A stretch of DNA of 64,000 nt from G965279355 sp965279355 (GTDB lineage: Bacteria > Pseudomonadota > Alphaproteobacteria > CACIAM-22H2), in the NCBI GenBank assembly GCA_965279355.1, contig OZ257155.1:992001-1056000 (forward strand). The letters run 5' to 3'. The position numbers and the translations under genes are program-made. Shown here one piece after another: positions 34,093 to 40,628 of this stretch. The stretch's first letter is position 1. Each line of letters begins with the position of its first letter. The notes under the pieces were generated by a model. The model saw only the letters and a list, made by a program, of their open reading frames with translations. It did not search any database and was not told where the DNA came from.

Positions 34093-34191
34093 CGGGGCCC
34101 TGTGTTCCGGACATAAGGTCGGCTTCGCCGTCAATCGTGCTGGGTCCCGGATCGGCGCTCGCCCTTGAAGGGCTCGCTGGTCCGGGATGAC
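34093..34191. repeat. Element family B, copy 2, right of DUF305 gene
   Basis: The 79-bp core (34113-34191) is nearly identical to the copy at 33433. About 20 further bases on the left (GGGGCCCTGTGTTCCGG) match the longer copy at 37082. Direct orientation relative to copy 1. Confidence 0.9.
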
Positions 34192-34200
34192 AATTGGGGG

Positions 34201-34380
34201 TTAGCCTCTCCAGCGATGCGGCCGGTATTTTGAATTGGCGCGTGCCGGTTGCTTCGGCCCGCCGGTGAAAACCATCTCGCGTTCAATGCGCTGCATCTCG
34301 CCGCGATACTGCGCCGATGTTTCTTCGGTCCAGCCGTTGTGGCGTTCATCGTCGGTCACTTGGATTGCGCAGTCCATCAT
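34201..34380 (-). CDS. Possible small phage protein with terminase-like tail
   Basis: 59 aa from ATG 34378-34380 (MMDCAIQVTDDERHNGWTEE...). Charged and helical, ending RANSKYRPHRWRG, which resembles the last residues of the large terminase just upstream (RANRRYDPHRWRA). Either a small real gene or a relic. A longer frame upstream would run into repeat C1. Low certainty. Confidence 0.42.
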   Translation of the reverse strand: MMDCAIQVTDDERHNGWTEETSAQYRGEMQRIEREMVFTGGPKQPARANSKYRPHRWRG

Positions 34381-34392
34381 GCAGCGTCCTAT

Positions 34393-34530
34393 CGCCATCC
34401 TTCGAGACGCGCACTGCGCGCGCTCCTCAGGATGAGGTTTGTTGTTTTGAGGCGATGATCGGCATTTGCCGATCATCTAAAGAATGACCTCATCCTGAGG
34501 AGGCGCGCAGCGCCGTCTCGAAGGATGGCG
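34393..34530. repeat. Palindromic element family C, copy 1, with nested hairpin
   Basis: 138 bp with inverted ends CGCCATCCTTCGAGACG and GTCTCGAAGGATGGCG and inner arms CTCCTCAGGATGAGG / CCTCATCCTGAGGAG. At its centre is a perfect 11-bp-arm hairpin GATGATCGGCA-TT-TGCCGATCATC (34454-34477). It separates the large terminase from the downstream small gene. Confidence 0.9.
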
Positions 34531-34534
34531 ACGT

Positions 34535-35884
34535 TCACGCGCGCCAGCGGTGAGGATCGTAGCGACGGTTCGCACGAACAGGCGCAACACTCCGCACCTC
34601 CCGCCGCTCCTTCAGGCCCATCGCCAGATAGCGGAACGCATCGGCGGGATGCGAGGTCCAGTCGTGTTCCGGCCTGTCGTTGAACATTCGCCGGTCTTCG
34701 TTCCACTCCTTGCGGTACTGCCGCAGCGCCTCGATCCCTCTTGCGCATTTCTCGGCGTCGAACCAGCAGCGCGGCAGGATCACGCGGACGGCGTTGATGC
34801 CGTCTTCCAGGTTGGCGCGCGGGACTACGCGCTGTCCGCGATGCAGGCCAAGGCTGGACAAGGTTTTCAGCCGCGTGTGGCCGGTGCCGAGCTCCAGCGA
34901 TTCCGCGTCATGCGGCAGGATGAAACCCTGGCGGTCGTCATAGACATACGGCTTCTCGCTCAACACCTTTGCGTAGTGTTCGAGGCCGACGCCGGCGTTC
35001 TCGTAATAGTCGATCAGGCGGATCTCGCGGCCGATCAGCTGCGCGAACCAGATCGCGGTCGCATCGCCGATGCCGAGGTCCCAGGCGGTGACCACCGGGA
35101 ACTGCGGCTCCCACGCCACGCGGGTCAGCCGCCCCTCTTTCTCCGCCGCGGTCAGCGCCGCGCCGTAATAGGCGCCGACCAGTGCGGCCTGGAACGAGCA
35201 GTAATACTCCTGCTCGATCATCTCCTCCGGCATGCCGGAGCGCCGCTCCTCTTCGATCGTCGCAGCGTCGATCACGCCGGTGTCGTCCACGGTGAGACGC
35301 TCGAAAAACCAGTCGCTGTTGGCCTTCGCCATCTCGAACAACCCCGCCCCGTGATTGCGCCCGCGCGGGGTATAGATGAACAGCGCCCAGCCGCCGTTCT
35401 CGGCGAGGATCGGGCGCAGATAGTCCCAGGCGCGCGGATTGGCGATGGCGTATTCCGAGAACACGATGCCGGCGGGGTTGGCGCCGACCAGCGCATTGAA
35501 ATTGTCGGAGCCGACCACCTGCCACGTCGATCCGCTGGTCAGACGGATCAGCATCTCGTCGTCGCGTTTCGATTTGCGGATCGCTTCGGGAAACGCCTGA
35601 TCGATCATCCGCCGTCCCTGCCGGTCGATCCCTTCCCACACCACCTTGCGGCCCTGTTTGGCCGTCGGCAGCATGTGCCAGTAATTCGCCGGGCGCTGAT
35701 CCGCGGCGCAGGCGGTGAAATTCATCGCCGTTGAGTCCTTGCCGGCGCGGCGATGCCACACCGCGACGGCGCGCTTACCGCCGTTCTCCAGATACTGCCA
35801 CAGGGCTTCCTGGTGCGGTTTCGGTCGCCAGAGGTTCGGAAGAAGAAGCTCTTGGGAAGAATTTTCTGACCACGACGGTGACAT
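34535..35884 (-). CDS. Terminase large subunit
   Basis: 449 aa packaging motor. The ATPase domain has Walker A HRRAGKDS at about residue 45 and an acidic segment ANPAGIVFSEYAIANPRAWD in the Walker B area. The nuclease domain has VVTAWDLGIGDATAIWF with an expected catalytic Asp, and EHDWTSHPADAFRYLAMGLK near the end. The first ATG gives only about 45 residues before Walker A and overlaps the small-terminase gene by 110 bp; a non-ATG start further in is possible. The C-terminus is RYDPHRWRA. Confidence 0.92.
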   Translation of the reverse strand: MSPSWSENSSQELLLPNLWRPKPHQEALWQYLENGGKRAVAVWHRRAGKDSTAMNFTACAADQRPANYWHMLPTAKQGRKVVWEGIDRQGRRMIDQAFPEAIRKSKRDDEMLIRLTSGSTWQVVGSDNFNALVGANPAGIVFSEYAIANPRAWDYLRPILAENGGWALFIYTPRGRNHGAGLFEMAKANSDWFFERLTVDDTGVIDAATIEEERRSGMPEEMIEQEYYCSFQAALVGAYYGAALTAAEKEGRLTRVAWEPQFPVVTAWDLGIGDATAIWFAQLIGREIRLIDYYENAGVGLEHYAKVLSEKPYVYDDRQGFILPHDAESLELGTGHTRLKTLSSLGLHRGQRVVPRANLEDGINAVRVILPRCWFDAEKCARGIEALRQYRKEWNEDRRMFNDRPEHDWTSHPADAFRYLAMGLKERREVRSVAPVRANRRYDPHRWRA

Positions 35885-36242
35885 TGGCCTTACCCTTCGG
35901 CGCGTGACGGGAAAATTTCCCCGGCCGACGCATGTTCAGCATGTATCTCAACTGGCGATCGCTGTAATCGATCCGGGGTCCGGGGACCTCTCCGCCGTGA
36001 AAGACCGGCCGCTCTCTCCCGGCCTGCATCCGCCGCCGCGCTTCTTCTTCCAGCCGGTCGGTGCCCGCCTCAAAGGCTGCGTCCCATGCGGCGGCAAAGC
36101 CGGTATCCACCGCGCGCCAGTTGTAAACGGTCTGCCGGTGGACGCCCGCGCGGGCGGTGGCCACCGTCACACTGGCGCCGTCCGCCAGCGCCTTTAGAAA
36201 GGAAGCGCGCCTCTCCTCTATGTTCTTAAGCCGGCAATGCAT
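35775..36242 (-). CDS. Terminase small subunit-like HTH protein
   Basis: 155 aa. The N-terminal helix-turn-helix (FLKALADGASVTVATARAGV, then HRQTVYNWR, about residues 15-45) is typical of small terminases that recognise the packaging site. The rest is basic (GKFSRHAPKGKANVTVVVRK). Directly upstream of the large terminase with a 110-bp overlap. Its start is 1 bp from the NusG-like stop. Confidence 0.8.
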   Translation of the reverse strand: MHCRLKNIEERRASFLKALADGASVTVATARAGVHRQTVYNWRAVDTGFAAAWDAAFEAGTDRLEEEARRRMQAGRERPVFHGGEVPGPRIDYSDRQLRYMLNMRRPGKFSRHAPKGKANVTVVVRKFFPRASSSEPLATETAPGSPVAVSGERR

Positions 36243-36752
36243 TCACGCCGCCGGTGCGACTGAGGCGCGCGGCACGATCACGGGCACGGCGCCGCCCAGC
36301 ATGTCGCAGGTGACGGTGACGGTGCGCCTGTCGGGATCGGCAATCGCGACGGTGGCAAGCCGCCCGGCAAACGCACCATCGATGATGGCGACCACCTGAC
36401 CCGGCGTGAGCGGCACATCCTCGCGCACGTTCTCCGCGAAGGTGCCGGCAAGGTCGCGCAGCCGCTGCATCTCGACATCGGGAACGCGGCGCGGGCGGCG
36501 GCTGTCGTCGCAGATCACCCGTCGCACGCCGATGCGGCTGAAGATCGCCGGCCAGCGCGGATGATCGGTCGCGAAGTCGGCGAAGAAATAGCGGGGCAGC
36601 AGCGCCCGCTTCACCATCTCGACGCGGCGTCCCTTGCGCACCCGCAGCACGTATTGCGGCAGGTAGACGGGAATGCCCAGCGCCTTCACCGCTTCGGACG
36701 CGACCAGTTCGGCGCGCGAGTTGCTTTCGACGACATGCCAGTTCTCGGTCAT
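36243..36752 (-). CDS. NusG-paralogue, probable phage antiterminator (RfaH/LoaP type)
   Basis: 169 aa. The N-terminal NGN domain is recognisable: MTENWHVVESNSRAELVASE, then KALGIPVYLPQY, RALLPRYFFADF and WPAIFSRIGVRRVI. A KOW-like domain follows at about residues 115-165 (PLTPGQVVAIIDGAFAGRLA). Specialised NusG paralogues bind elongating RNA polymerase and let it read through terminators in long operons. It is the first gene of the packaging and virion operon, so it probably promotes late transcription of the minus-strand genes; that role is inferred from family and position. Confidence 0.85.
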   Translation of the reverse strand: MTENWHVVESNSRAELVASEAVKALGIPVYLPQYVLRVRKGRRVEMVKRALLPRYFFADFATDHPRWPAIFSRIGVRRVICDDSRRPRRVPDVEMQRLRDLAGTFAENVREDVPLTPGQVVAIIDGAFAGRLATVAIADPDRRTVTVTCDMLGGAVPVIVPRASVAPAA

Positions 36753-36767
36753 TCCAGCTCCAATGTC

Positions 36768-36900
36768 GTCGTCCTTCGAGACGGGCGCTCTGAAGCGCCC
36801 TCCTCAGGACGAGGTCTGTTGTTTTAAGTCATAAAAAAGAACCTCATCCTGAGGAGCCCGCCGAAGCGTCAGCGAAGGCGGGCGTCTCGAAGGATGGCGA
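36768..36900. repeat. Palindromic element family C, copy 2
   Basis: Inverted ends GTCCTTCGAGACG and CGTCTCGAAGGATGGCGA with inner CCTCCTCAGGACGAGG / CCTCATCCTGAGGAG, as in the copy at 34393 but with a different loop. It lies just upstream of the NusG-like gene. The rest of this gap (36901-37081) holds a pair of short direct repeats and no gene I can support. Confidence 0.85.
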
Positions 36901-37012
36901 CCTCTCCATGCATCCGCACTTCCAGTGCCTGCAGGTTTGTCAGGCATAAGGTCGTTGGCGTTGCGCCGCTCTCAATGTCTATTTGCCGGACGAGCGGAGG
37001 ATTTGGAACGGC

Positions 37013-37051
37013 GAAGATGTCCGGAAACGAAACGAAGATGTCCGGAAATGA
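37013..37051. repeat. Two 18-bp direct repeats, 21-bp period
   Basis: GAAGATGTCCGGAAACGA (37013-37030) and GAAGATGTCCGGAAATGA (37034-37051) differ at one base. Spacing of two helical turns suits a protein-binding site in the leader of the late operon, though they could be remnants of an insertion sequence end. Function not shown. Confidence 0.6.
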
Positions 37052-37081
37052 ATTACCAACTCATCTGTCACTTACTAAATC

Positions 37082-37199
37082 TGTCACCCCGGCGAAGGCC
37101 GGGGCCCAGCATTCCGAAAAATAGCGGCGGCTTCGCCGTCAATTGTGCTGGGTCCCGGATCGGCGCTCGCCTTTAAGGGCTCGCTGGTCCGGGATGACA
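37082..37199. repeat. Element family B, full-length copy 3
   Basis: 118 bp with related inverted ends (TGTCACCCCGGCGAAGGCCG... and ...GGTCCGGGATGACA). The right 78 bp match the copies flanking DUF305. It covers the 3' half of the HTH gene and encodes its C-terminal tail and stop. Confidence 0.85.
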
Positions 37200-37353
37200 G
37201 TGGGGGTGTTGCTTGCGCTCGCTGCACCACGTCGTACATCGCCTGCTTTCCGATCCCGAAGCGGTGCATGATCCTCTTGTTAGGCGCGCCGGCGCGTTTC
37301 ATCACCAGCAATGCAGCTTCCGCTTCTGCCGAGAGTTTGCGGGGGCGCGGCAT
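37084..37353 (-). CDS. Small HTH protein with repeat-encoded C-terminus
   Basis: 89 aa. Residues 1-47 (MPRPRKLSAEAEAALLVMKR, then RIMHRFGIGKQAMYDVV) form a helix-turn-helix resembling resolvase-type recognition helices in phage regulators. From about residue 51 on (PLSSRTSEPLKAS...FRNAGPRPSPG) the sequence is the translation of repeat B3 and likely without function. The start overlaps the GcrA-like stop (TAATG), so the two are coupled. Confidence 0.68.
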   Translation of the reverse strand: MPRPRKLSAEAEAALLVMKRAGAPNKRIMHRFGIGKQAMYDVVQRAQATPPLSSRTSEPLKASADPGPSTIDGEAAAIFRNAGPRPSPG

Positions 37354-37703
37354 TACAGCGCGCCGTTCTTGCGGGGGACTTCGCCCGACGGCAGCGCGCC
37401 CGAGTGGTGCCACGTCTCGTCCTCCATCAGCGCCAGCAGGTGATCGAAAAACGAGCGGCCTGTGAGGCGCGACAGGCGCAGCAGGGTTGTCAGCGCCGCG
37501 CCCGTCGCCTGATCGGGCAGTTCGTAGACGACCGCGCAATGCGCGCGGCAAAAGGGCTTCCCCACCACCGGGGCCTCGCCGCATTTGTCGCTGTCCTGGT
37601 AGTAGGACTTCTCCGCCGCGATGAACTGGCAGCTCCGCTTGGGATTTACCGGGAGTGCCGAGAAATGCAAAGTCTTGCGATCGAGCGTCGAATAGATCGT
37701 CAC
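37353..37703 (-). CDS. GcrA-like protein lacking the N-terminal HTH
   Basis: 116 aa. The cysteine-rich segment CQFIAAEKSYYQDSDKCGEA followed by GKPFCRAHCAVVY matches the C-terminal part of GcrA, the alphaproteobacterial cell-cycle regulator that binds sigma70. The usual N-terminal DNA-binding HTH is absent, but a separate HTH protein is encoded directly downstream in a coupled frame. First gene of the leftward operon and next to the repressor, so possibly an early regulator. Assignment rests on the Cys/His pattern. Confidence 0.6.
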   Translation of the reverse strand: MTIYSTLDRKTLHFSALPVNPKRSCQFIAAEKSYYQDSDKCGEAPVVGKPFCRAHCAVVYELPDQATGAALTTLLRLSRLTGRSFFDHLLALMEDETWHHSGALPSGEVPRKNGAL

Positions 37704-37737
37704 GATGTGGGTGCCCCTGAACAGATGAATAAAAATC

Positions 37738-37847
37738 TGTCATCCCAGCGAAAGCTGGGACCCAGGTGGAGCAATCGCGCCGTAAGGCCACCGGTGGTGA
37801 GCCGGCAACCACCCAACGGCTGGGTCCCAGCTTTCGCTGGGATGACA
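37738..37847. repeat. Palindromic element family A, copy 3
   Basis: 110-bp copy with the same inverted ends as at 20331; the centre differs more (GCAATCGCGCCGTAAGGCCA). It lies between the GcrA-like gene and the repressor operator region. Confidence 0.9.
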
Positions 37848-37918
37848 ACGGGAGGGGGATGACCAGCGGGACAGCGGAGTGGCGGGGAAAACGGGTGCGA
37901 TACGTCCACACCCTTACG

Positions 37919-38012
37919 TTGCGATAAACGCAATTTTCTCGCAAGGCATTAATTGCGATATCCACAACTTTGTAAATCGGGCTTGACTTAAATTGCGTTT
38001 ACCGCAATAAAT
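37919..38012. promoter_or_regulatory. Repressor operators and repressor promoter
   Basis: Two 15-bp operators, TTGCGATAAACGCAA (37919-37933) and TTGCGTTTACCGCAA (37993-38007), are related by TTGCG-N5-CGCAA and have centres 74 bp apart, close to seven helical turns. The second lies between TTGACT (37983-37988) and ATAAAT (38007-38012), a likely repressor promoter ending 4 nt before the ATG. An extra half-site AATTGCGATA lies between. The leftward promoter is not clear. Confidence 0.75.
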
Positions 38013-38016
38013 TCGC

Positions 38017-38718
38017 ATGAACCTCGACTGGATTCGGCAGGGCCTGAAGCGGCCGGGGAAGAGCCAGGATGGGCTGGCGGCGGCGCTTGGCGTGCATCCG
38101 GCGCAGATCAGCCGGCTCCTGGCGGGCACGCGGCGGCTGCGGGTGGATGAGCTGGCGGCGATCTCCGCCTATCTCGGGGTGACGCCTGAGACGGGCGCGC
38201 CCCTCGCCTCACCTATGTCGACCGACGATGACGGTGCAGCGCTCGATCCCGCACACCTCAATACCGGACGGCGCGCGACAGCGCCGACCTTCGGCGATCT
38301 CACGCGCGATCTGCCGGTGCGCGGTGTCGCCATCGGCGGCGAGCATGGGCGCGGCGATTTCCGTTTCAACGGCGAGGTGGTGGATCATCTGCGCCGCCCG
38401 CCGCGCCTTGGCGGCGCCAAGGATGCGTTCGTCATCTACCTGACGGGCGACAGCATGTTCCCCAGGTTCAAGGAAGGCGCGCCCGTCTACATCCACCCGG
38501 GCCAGCCGCCGCGGGTCGGCGACGACGTGCTGGTCGAACTTCACCCGGAGCGCGAGGGCGAAGCCGGTGCGGCGATGGTGAAGATCCTGGTGGCGCGCAC
38601 GTCAACCAAGCTGAAGCTCGCGCAATACAACCCGGCGACGACGAAGATCGAGCTCGACATGCGCAAGGTGAAGAACGTCTTCCGCGTCGTGCCGTATGAA
38701 GAGCTGCTGAATTTCTAG
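38017..38718 (+). CDS. CI/LexA-like prophage repressor with S24 peptidase domain
   Basis: 233 aa. The N-terminal XRE helix-turn-helix (SQDGLAAALGVHPAQISRLL, about residues 16-36) binds DNA. The C-terminal S24 domain has the nucleophilic serine in LTGDSMFPRFKEG and the general-base lysine in AAMVKILVART, so RecA-stimulated self-cleavage is possible. A canonical Ala-Gly cleavage site is not obvious in the linker. Divergent from the leftward phage operon, as expected for a lysogeny switch. No Shine-Dalgarno; probably a leaderless transcript. Confidence 0.9.
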   Translation: MNLDWIRQGLKRPGKSQDGLAAALGVHPAQISRLLAGTRRLRVDELAAISAYLGVTPETGAPLASPMSTDDDGAALDPAHLNTGRRATAPTFGDLTRDLPVRGVAIGGEHGRGDFRFNGEVVDHLRRPPRLGGAKDAFVIYLTGDSMFPRFKEGAPVYIHPGQPPRVGDDVLVELHPEREGEAGAAMVKILVARTSTKLKLAQYNPATTKIELDMRKVKNVFRVVPYEELLNF

Positions 38719-38756
38719 AGGCTGCGACCCGGGAATGACGGTCTTATATATTTCCC

Positions 38757-38860
38757 TGTCATGCCCCGGCTTGACCGGGGCACCCATCCTCTCTTCGCCA
38801 CCCTATAAAGATGGGTCCCGCCCTTGGGCTCGACCCGAGGGGCAAGCCGGGGGATGACGG
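38757..38860. repeat. Palindromic element family D, copy 1
   Basis: About 104 bp starting TGTCATGCCCCGGCTTGACC and ending GCAAGCCGGGGGATGACGG. The same left end occurs at 48675. It marks the right shoulder of the prophage after the repressor; the rest of the gap (to 38935) shows only short echoes of its end (GGGGATGAC). Confidence 0.85.
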
Positions 38861-38935
38861 ACAGTGGTGGCGGACGGGGGATGACAGGGATAAGAGATCG
38901 GGGATGACGGCCGCGAAAAAACGGCGATCAGCGCG

Positions 38936-39652
38936 TCAGCGCGCGCCGAGACGGATCCCCGCCGTGCGCTTGACGATGATGCCGTAGCATTCGCACGATG
39001 CCTTTTCGAGCGCCTTGCGGTTGAGGATCTCGATAATACCGCGGCTGTAACTGATCACACCGCTGTCCTGCAGGCGGCGCGCGACCTCGCCGACCGTGTT
39101 GCGGCTGACGCCCAGCATCTCCGACAGGAATTCCTGCGTCAGGCGAATGACATCCGTTTCGCTTCTGTCGCGGGTCTGCAGGATCCAGCGGCACAGGCGC
39201 TTGTCCACGTCGTGGAGCGCATTGCAGGCCGCGGTCGCCTGCACCTGCGCCAGCAGCGCCTGGTTGGACGCGACGATCATGTCGCGCAGCGCGGTGCCGG
39301 TCTGAACCGCCTTGCGGAAGGCGACGGCGCCGATCCGCGAGGCCACCAGCGGCAGTTGCACGACGGCGCGGTCGAGCGCCGCATGCAGGCCAAGTCCGGC
39401 CATCGCGCCGACTGCGCCCTCCTGTCCGACGGTCGCGGTTTCGATCGCCTTGCCGTCGTTCATCACGGCCAGCAGCGAGACCATGCCGCTCTGGGGAAAA
39501 TAGACAAACTCGACCTCGTCGCCGGGGTCGTGGAGCAGTTCACCCTGCTCCAGCGTCACGGTGCCGAGAGATGGAGCGAGGCGTTCGAATTCGTTACGGG
39601 TAAGCGAGGCGAGCAACCGGTTGGCCAGAGGCCCCGTTGTGTCTGTTTTCAT
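38936..39652 (-). CDS. Crp/Fnr-family transcriptional regulator
   Basis: 238 aa. Cyclic-nucleotide-binding-like N-terminal domain (about 20-120, VTLEQGELLHDPGDEVEFVY), a long dimerisation helix and a winged HTH near the C-terminus (TQEFLSEMLGVSRNTVGEVA, then RRLQDSGVISYSRG). The N-terminal Fnr cysteine cluster is absent, so it is not an FNR-type oxygen sensor. This subgroup is abundant in Hyphomicrobiales. Start at 39650-39652. Confidence 0.9.
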   Translation of the reverse strand: MKTDTTGPLANRLLASLTRNEFERLAPSLGTVTLEQGELLHDPGDEVEFVYFPQSGMVSLLAVMNDGKAIETATVGQEGAVGAMAGLGLHAALDRAVVQLPLVASRIGAVAFRKAVQTGTALRDMIVASNQALLAQVQATAACNALHDVDKRLCRWILQTRDRSETDVIRLTQEFLSEMLGVSRNTVGEVARRLQDSGVISYSRGIIEILNRKALEKASCECYGIIVKRTAGIRLGAR

Positions 39653-40167
39653 TTTAATTTTTTGACCTTGTCCGGCCACCAGACGGTGACCGTCGACGAA
39701 GCGCGACGCGAGCGCGCTTCAAGACATCCTGATCCCGGCACTATGGGCGCGCGCGGGACAATGGTCTGCCCGGTAGCGCGCATATAGCCACGCCCGACGG
39801 ATGCGGTCGGGCAGCGTGATCGCGCGGCGATGTCGAAAGCCCGGAACAGTTATATGTCCGGTACAGTTCATATGGTACGTTCGCCGGGCTTTACACCCCC
39901 GCAGGCCGCGCCCGCCAAAGATAGTTTGCGACAGGGCGGCCAGCGCTTCTCAGGCGCGTTGGTGCGGGGCTGCAGCCCATGACGACACGGCATCCTGGAT
40001 AGTGCCGTTATTTGCCCGCTCGATTGCCGCGTTGCCCGTCTCCAGACGGCTCAGGATGACCAGCCGCGTGAAACGGCCGGAGTTTCGCCGTTGTGCCATT
40101 CCGGTGGCGCGATGTCTTTACACGCCGGCAGCGGCGGCGCGCGGCGTGCCGTCAGAAAGCCATTGCG
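39653..40167. other. 515-bp intergenic region
   Basis: No supported gene. Near 39844-39878 there is an imperfect direct repeat CGGAACAGTTATATG / CGGTACAGTTCATATG, which could be a regulator site for one of the divergent flanking genes (Crp-type regulator and response regulator). The plus-strand open frame through here is Arg/Pro-rich and looks non-coding. Confidence 0.5.
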
Positions 40168-40542
40168 ATGCCCAAAGTGCTCCTGATCGATGACGACCCC
40201 GACGTGCGACGCACCTTCGCGCTTATGCTGGAAACGCTCGAAGCGGATGTCATCGAGGCGACCAACGGCGCCGAGGGAGTAGCCCTTTATCTCGAACACG
40301 CGCCGCATCTGGTGATCACCGACATCATGATGCCCGTCATGGACGGCATCGAGACGGTGAAGGAGATCCGCGCCATCGATCCGCACGCCCAGATCATCGC
40401 GCTGTCCGGCGGCGGCCGCGGCAAATACGAGAACCCGCTCGCGCTGGCACAGCAGATGGGCGCCGCCGCGTCGCTCGAAAAGCCGGTCAAACTTCGCGAA
40501 CTCCGCGAGATGGTTCAGCTGCTGCTGGAAGACCGGATGTAG
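40168..40542 (+). CDS. Single-domain response regulator
   Basis: 124 aa, CheY-like receiver only. The acidic pocket is in LLIDDDPDVR, the phosphoacceptor aspartate in HLVITDIMMPVMDG, then the Ser position in IIALSGGG and the conserved lysine in ASLEKPVK. No output domain. Start ATG 40168. No kinase gene is adjacent. Confidence 0.9.
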   Translation: MPKVLLIDDDPDVRRTFALMLETLEADVIEATNGAEGVALYLEHAPHLVITDIMMPVMDGIETVKEIRAIDPHAQIIALSGGGRGKYENPLALAQQMGAAASLEKPVKLRELREMVQLLLEDRM

Positions 40543-40564
40543 CCGGCGTTGCGGAACCGCTCCC

Positions 40565-40589
40565 GGAACCCCGCACCCTCGCACCCGTT
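40565..40589 (+). promoter_or_regulatory. EcfG-type promoter for the 40629 gene
   Basis: GGAAC (40565-40569), 16 bp, CGTT (40586-40589): exact match to the alphaproteobacterial general-stress sigma factor consensus GGAAC-N16/17-CGTT. It lies 39 bp upstream of the ATG at 40629 and in the right orientation. Confidence 0.8.
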
Positions 40590-40628
40590 CAGAGCACTTG
40601 AATCGGTTTCTCTTCCGGGAGCGGAATA

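Larger units (their letters stand above)
14004..38718. mobile_element. Podovirus-type prophage or domesticated particle cluster, about 24.7 kb
   Basis: Contiguous virion, packaging and lysis genes on the minus strand, controlled by a divergent repressor at the right end. T7/BPP-1-like features are the portal without a separate head-tail connector series, tail-tube proteins A and B, a Bbp19-like protein and internal virion proteins; no tail tape measure is present, which rules out a siphovirus. Missing are integrase, excisionase, replication genes and recombinases. Boundaries are drawn at the outermost recognisable phage genes; I found no flanking att repeat. Confidence 0.85.

Noticed and set aside
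14004..38718. Diversity-generating retroelement, suspected because of the Bbp19-like (BPP-1) link
   Set aside because: No reverse transcriptase and no template/variable repeat pair near the fibre gene was seen.
13410..38935. Integrase or attachment-site duplication for the prophage
   Set aside because: No tyrosine or serine recombinase frame, and no direct repeat matching the tRNA-Thr 3' end was found by eye at either border.
39844..39878. EcfG promoter before the response regulator at 40168
   Set aside because: GGAAC is present but the only CGTT lies 30 bp downstream, far outside the 16-17 bp spacing.
39801..40193. 130-aa plus-strand frame before the response regulator
   Set aside because: Arg/Pro/Ala-rich with no ribosome site and overlapping the real start at 40168.
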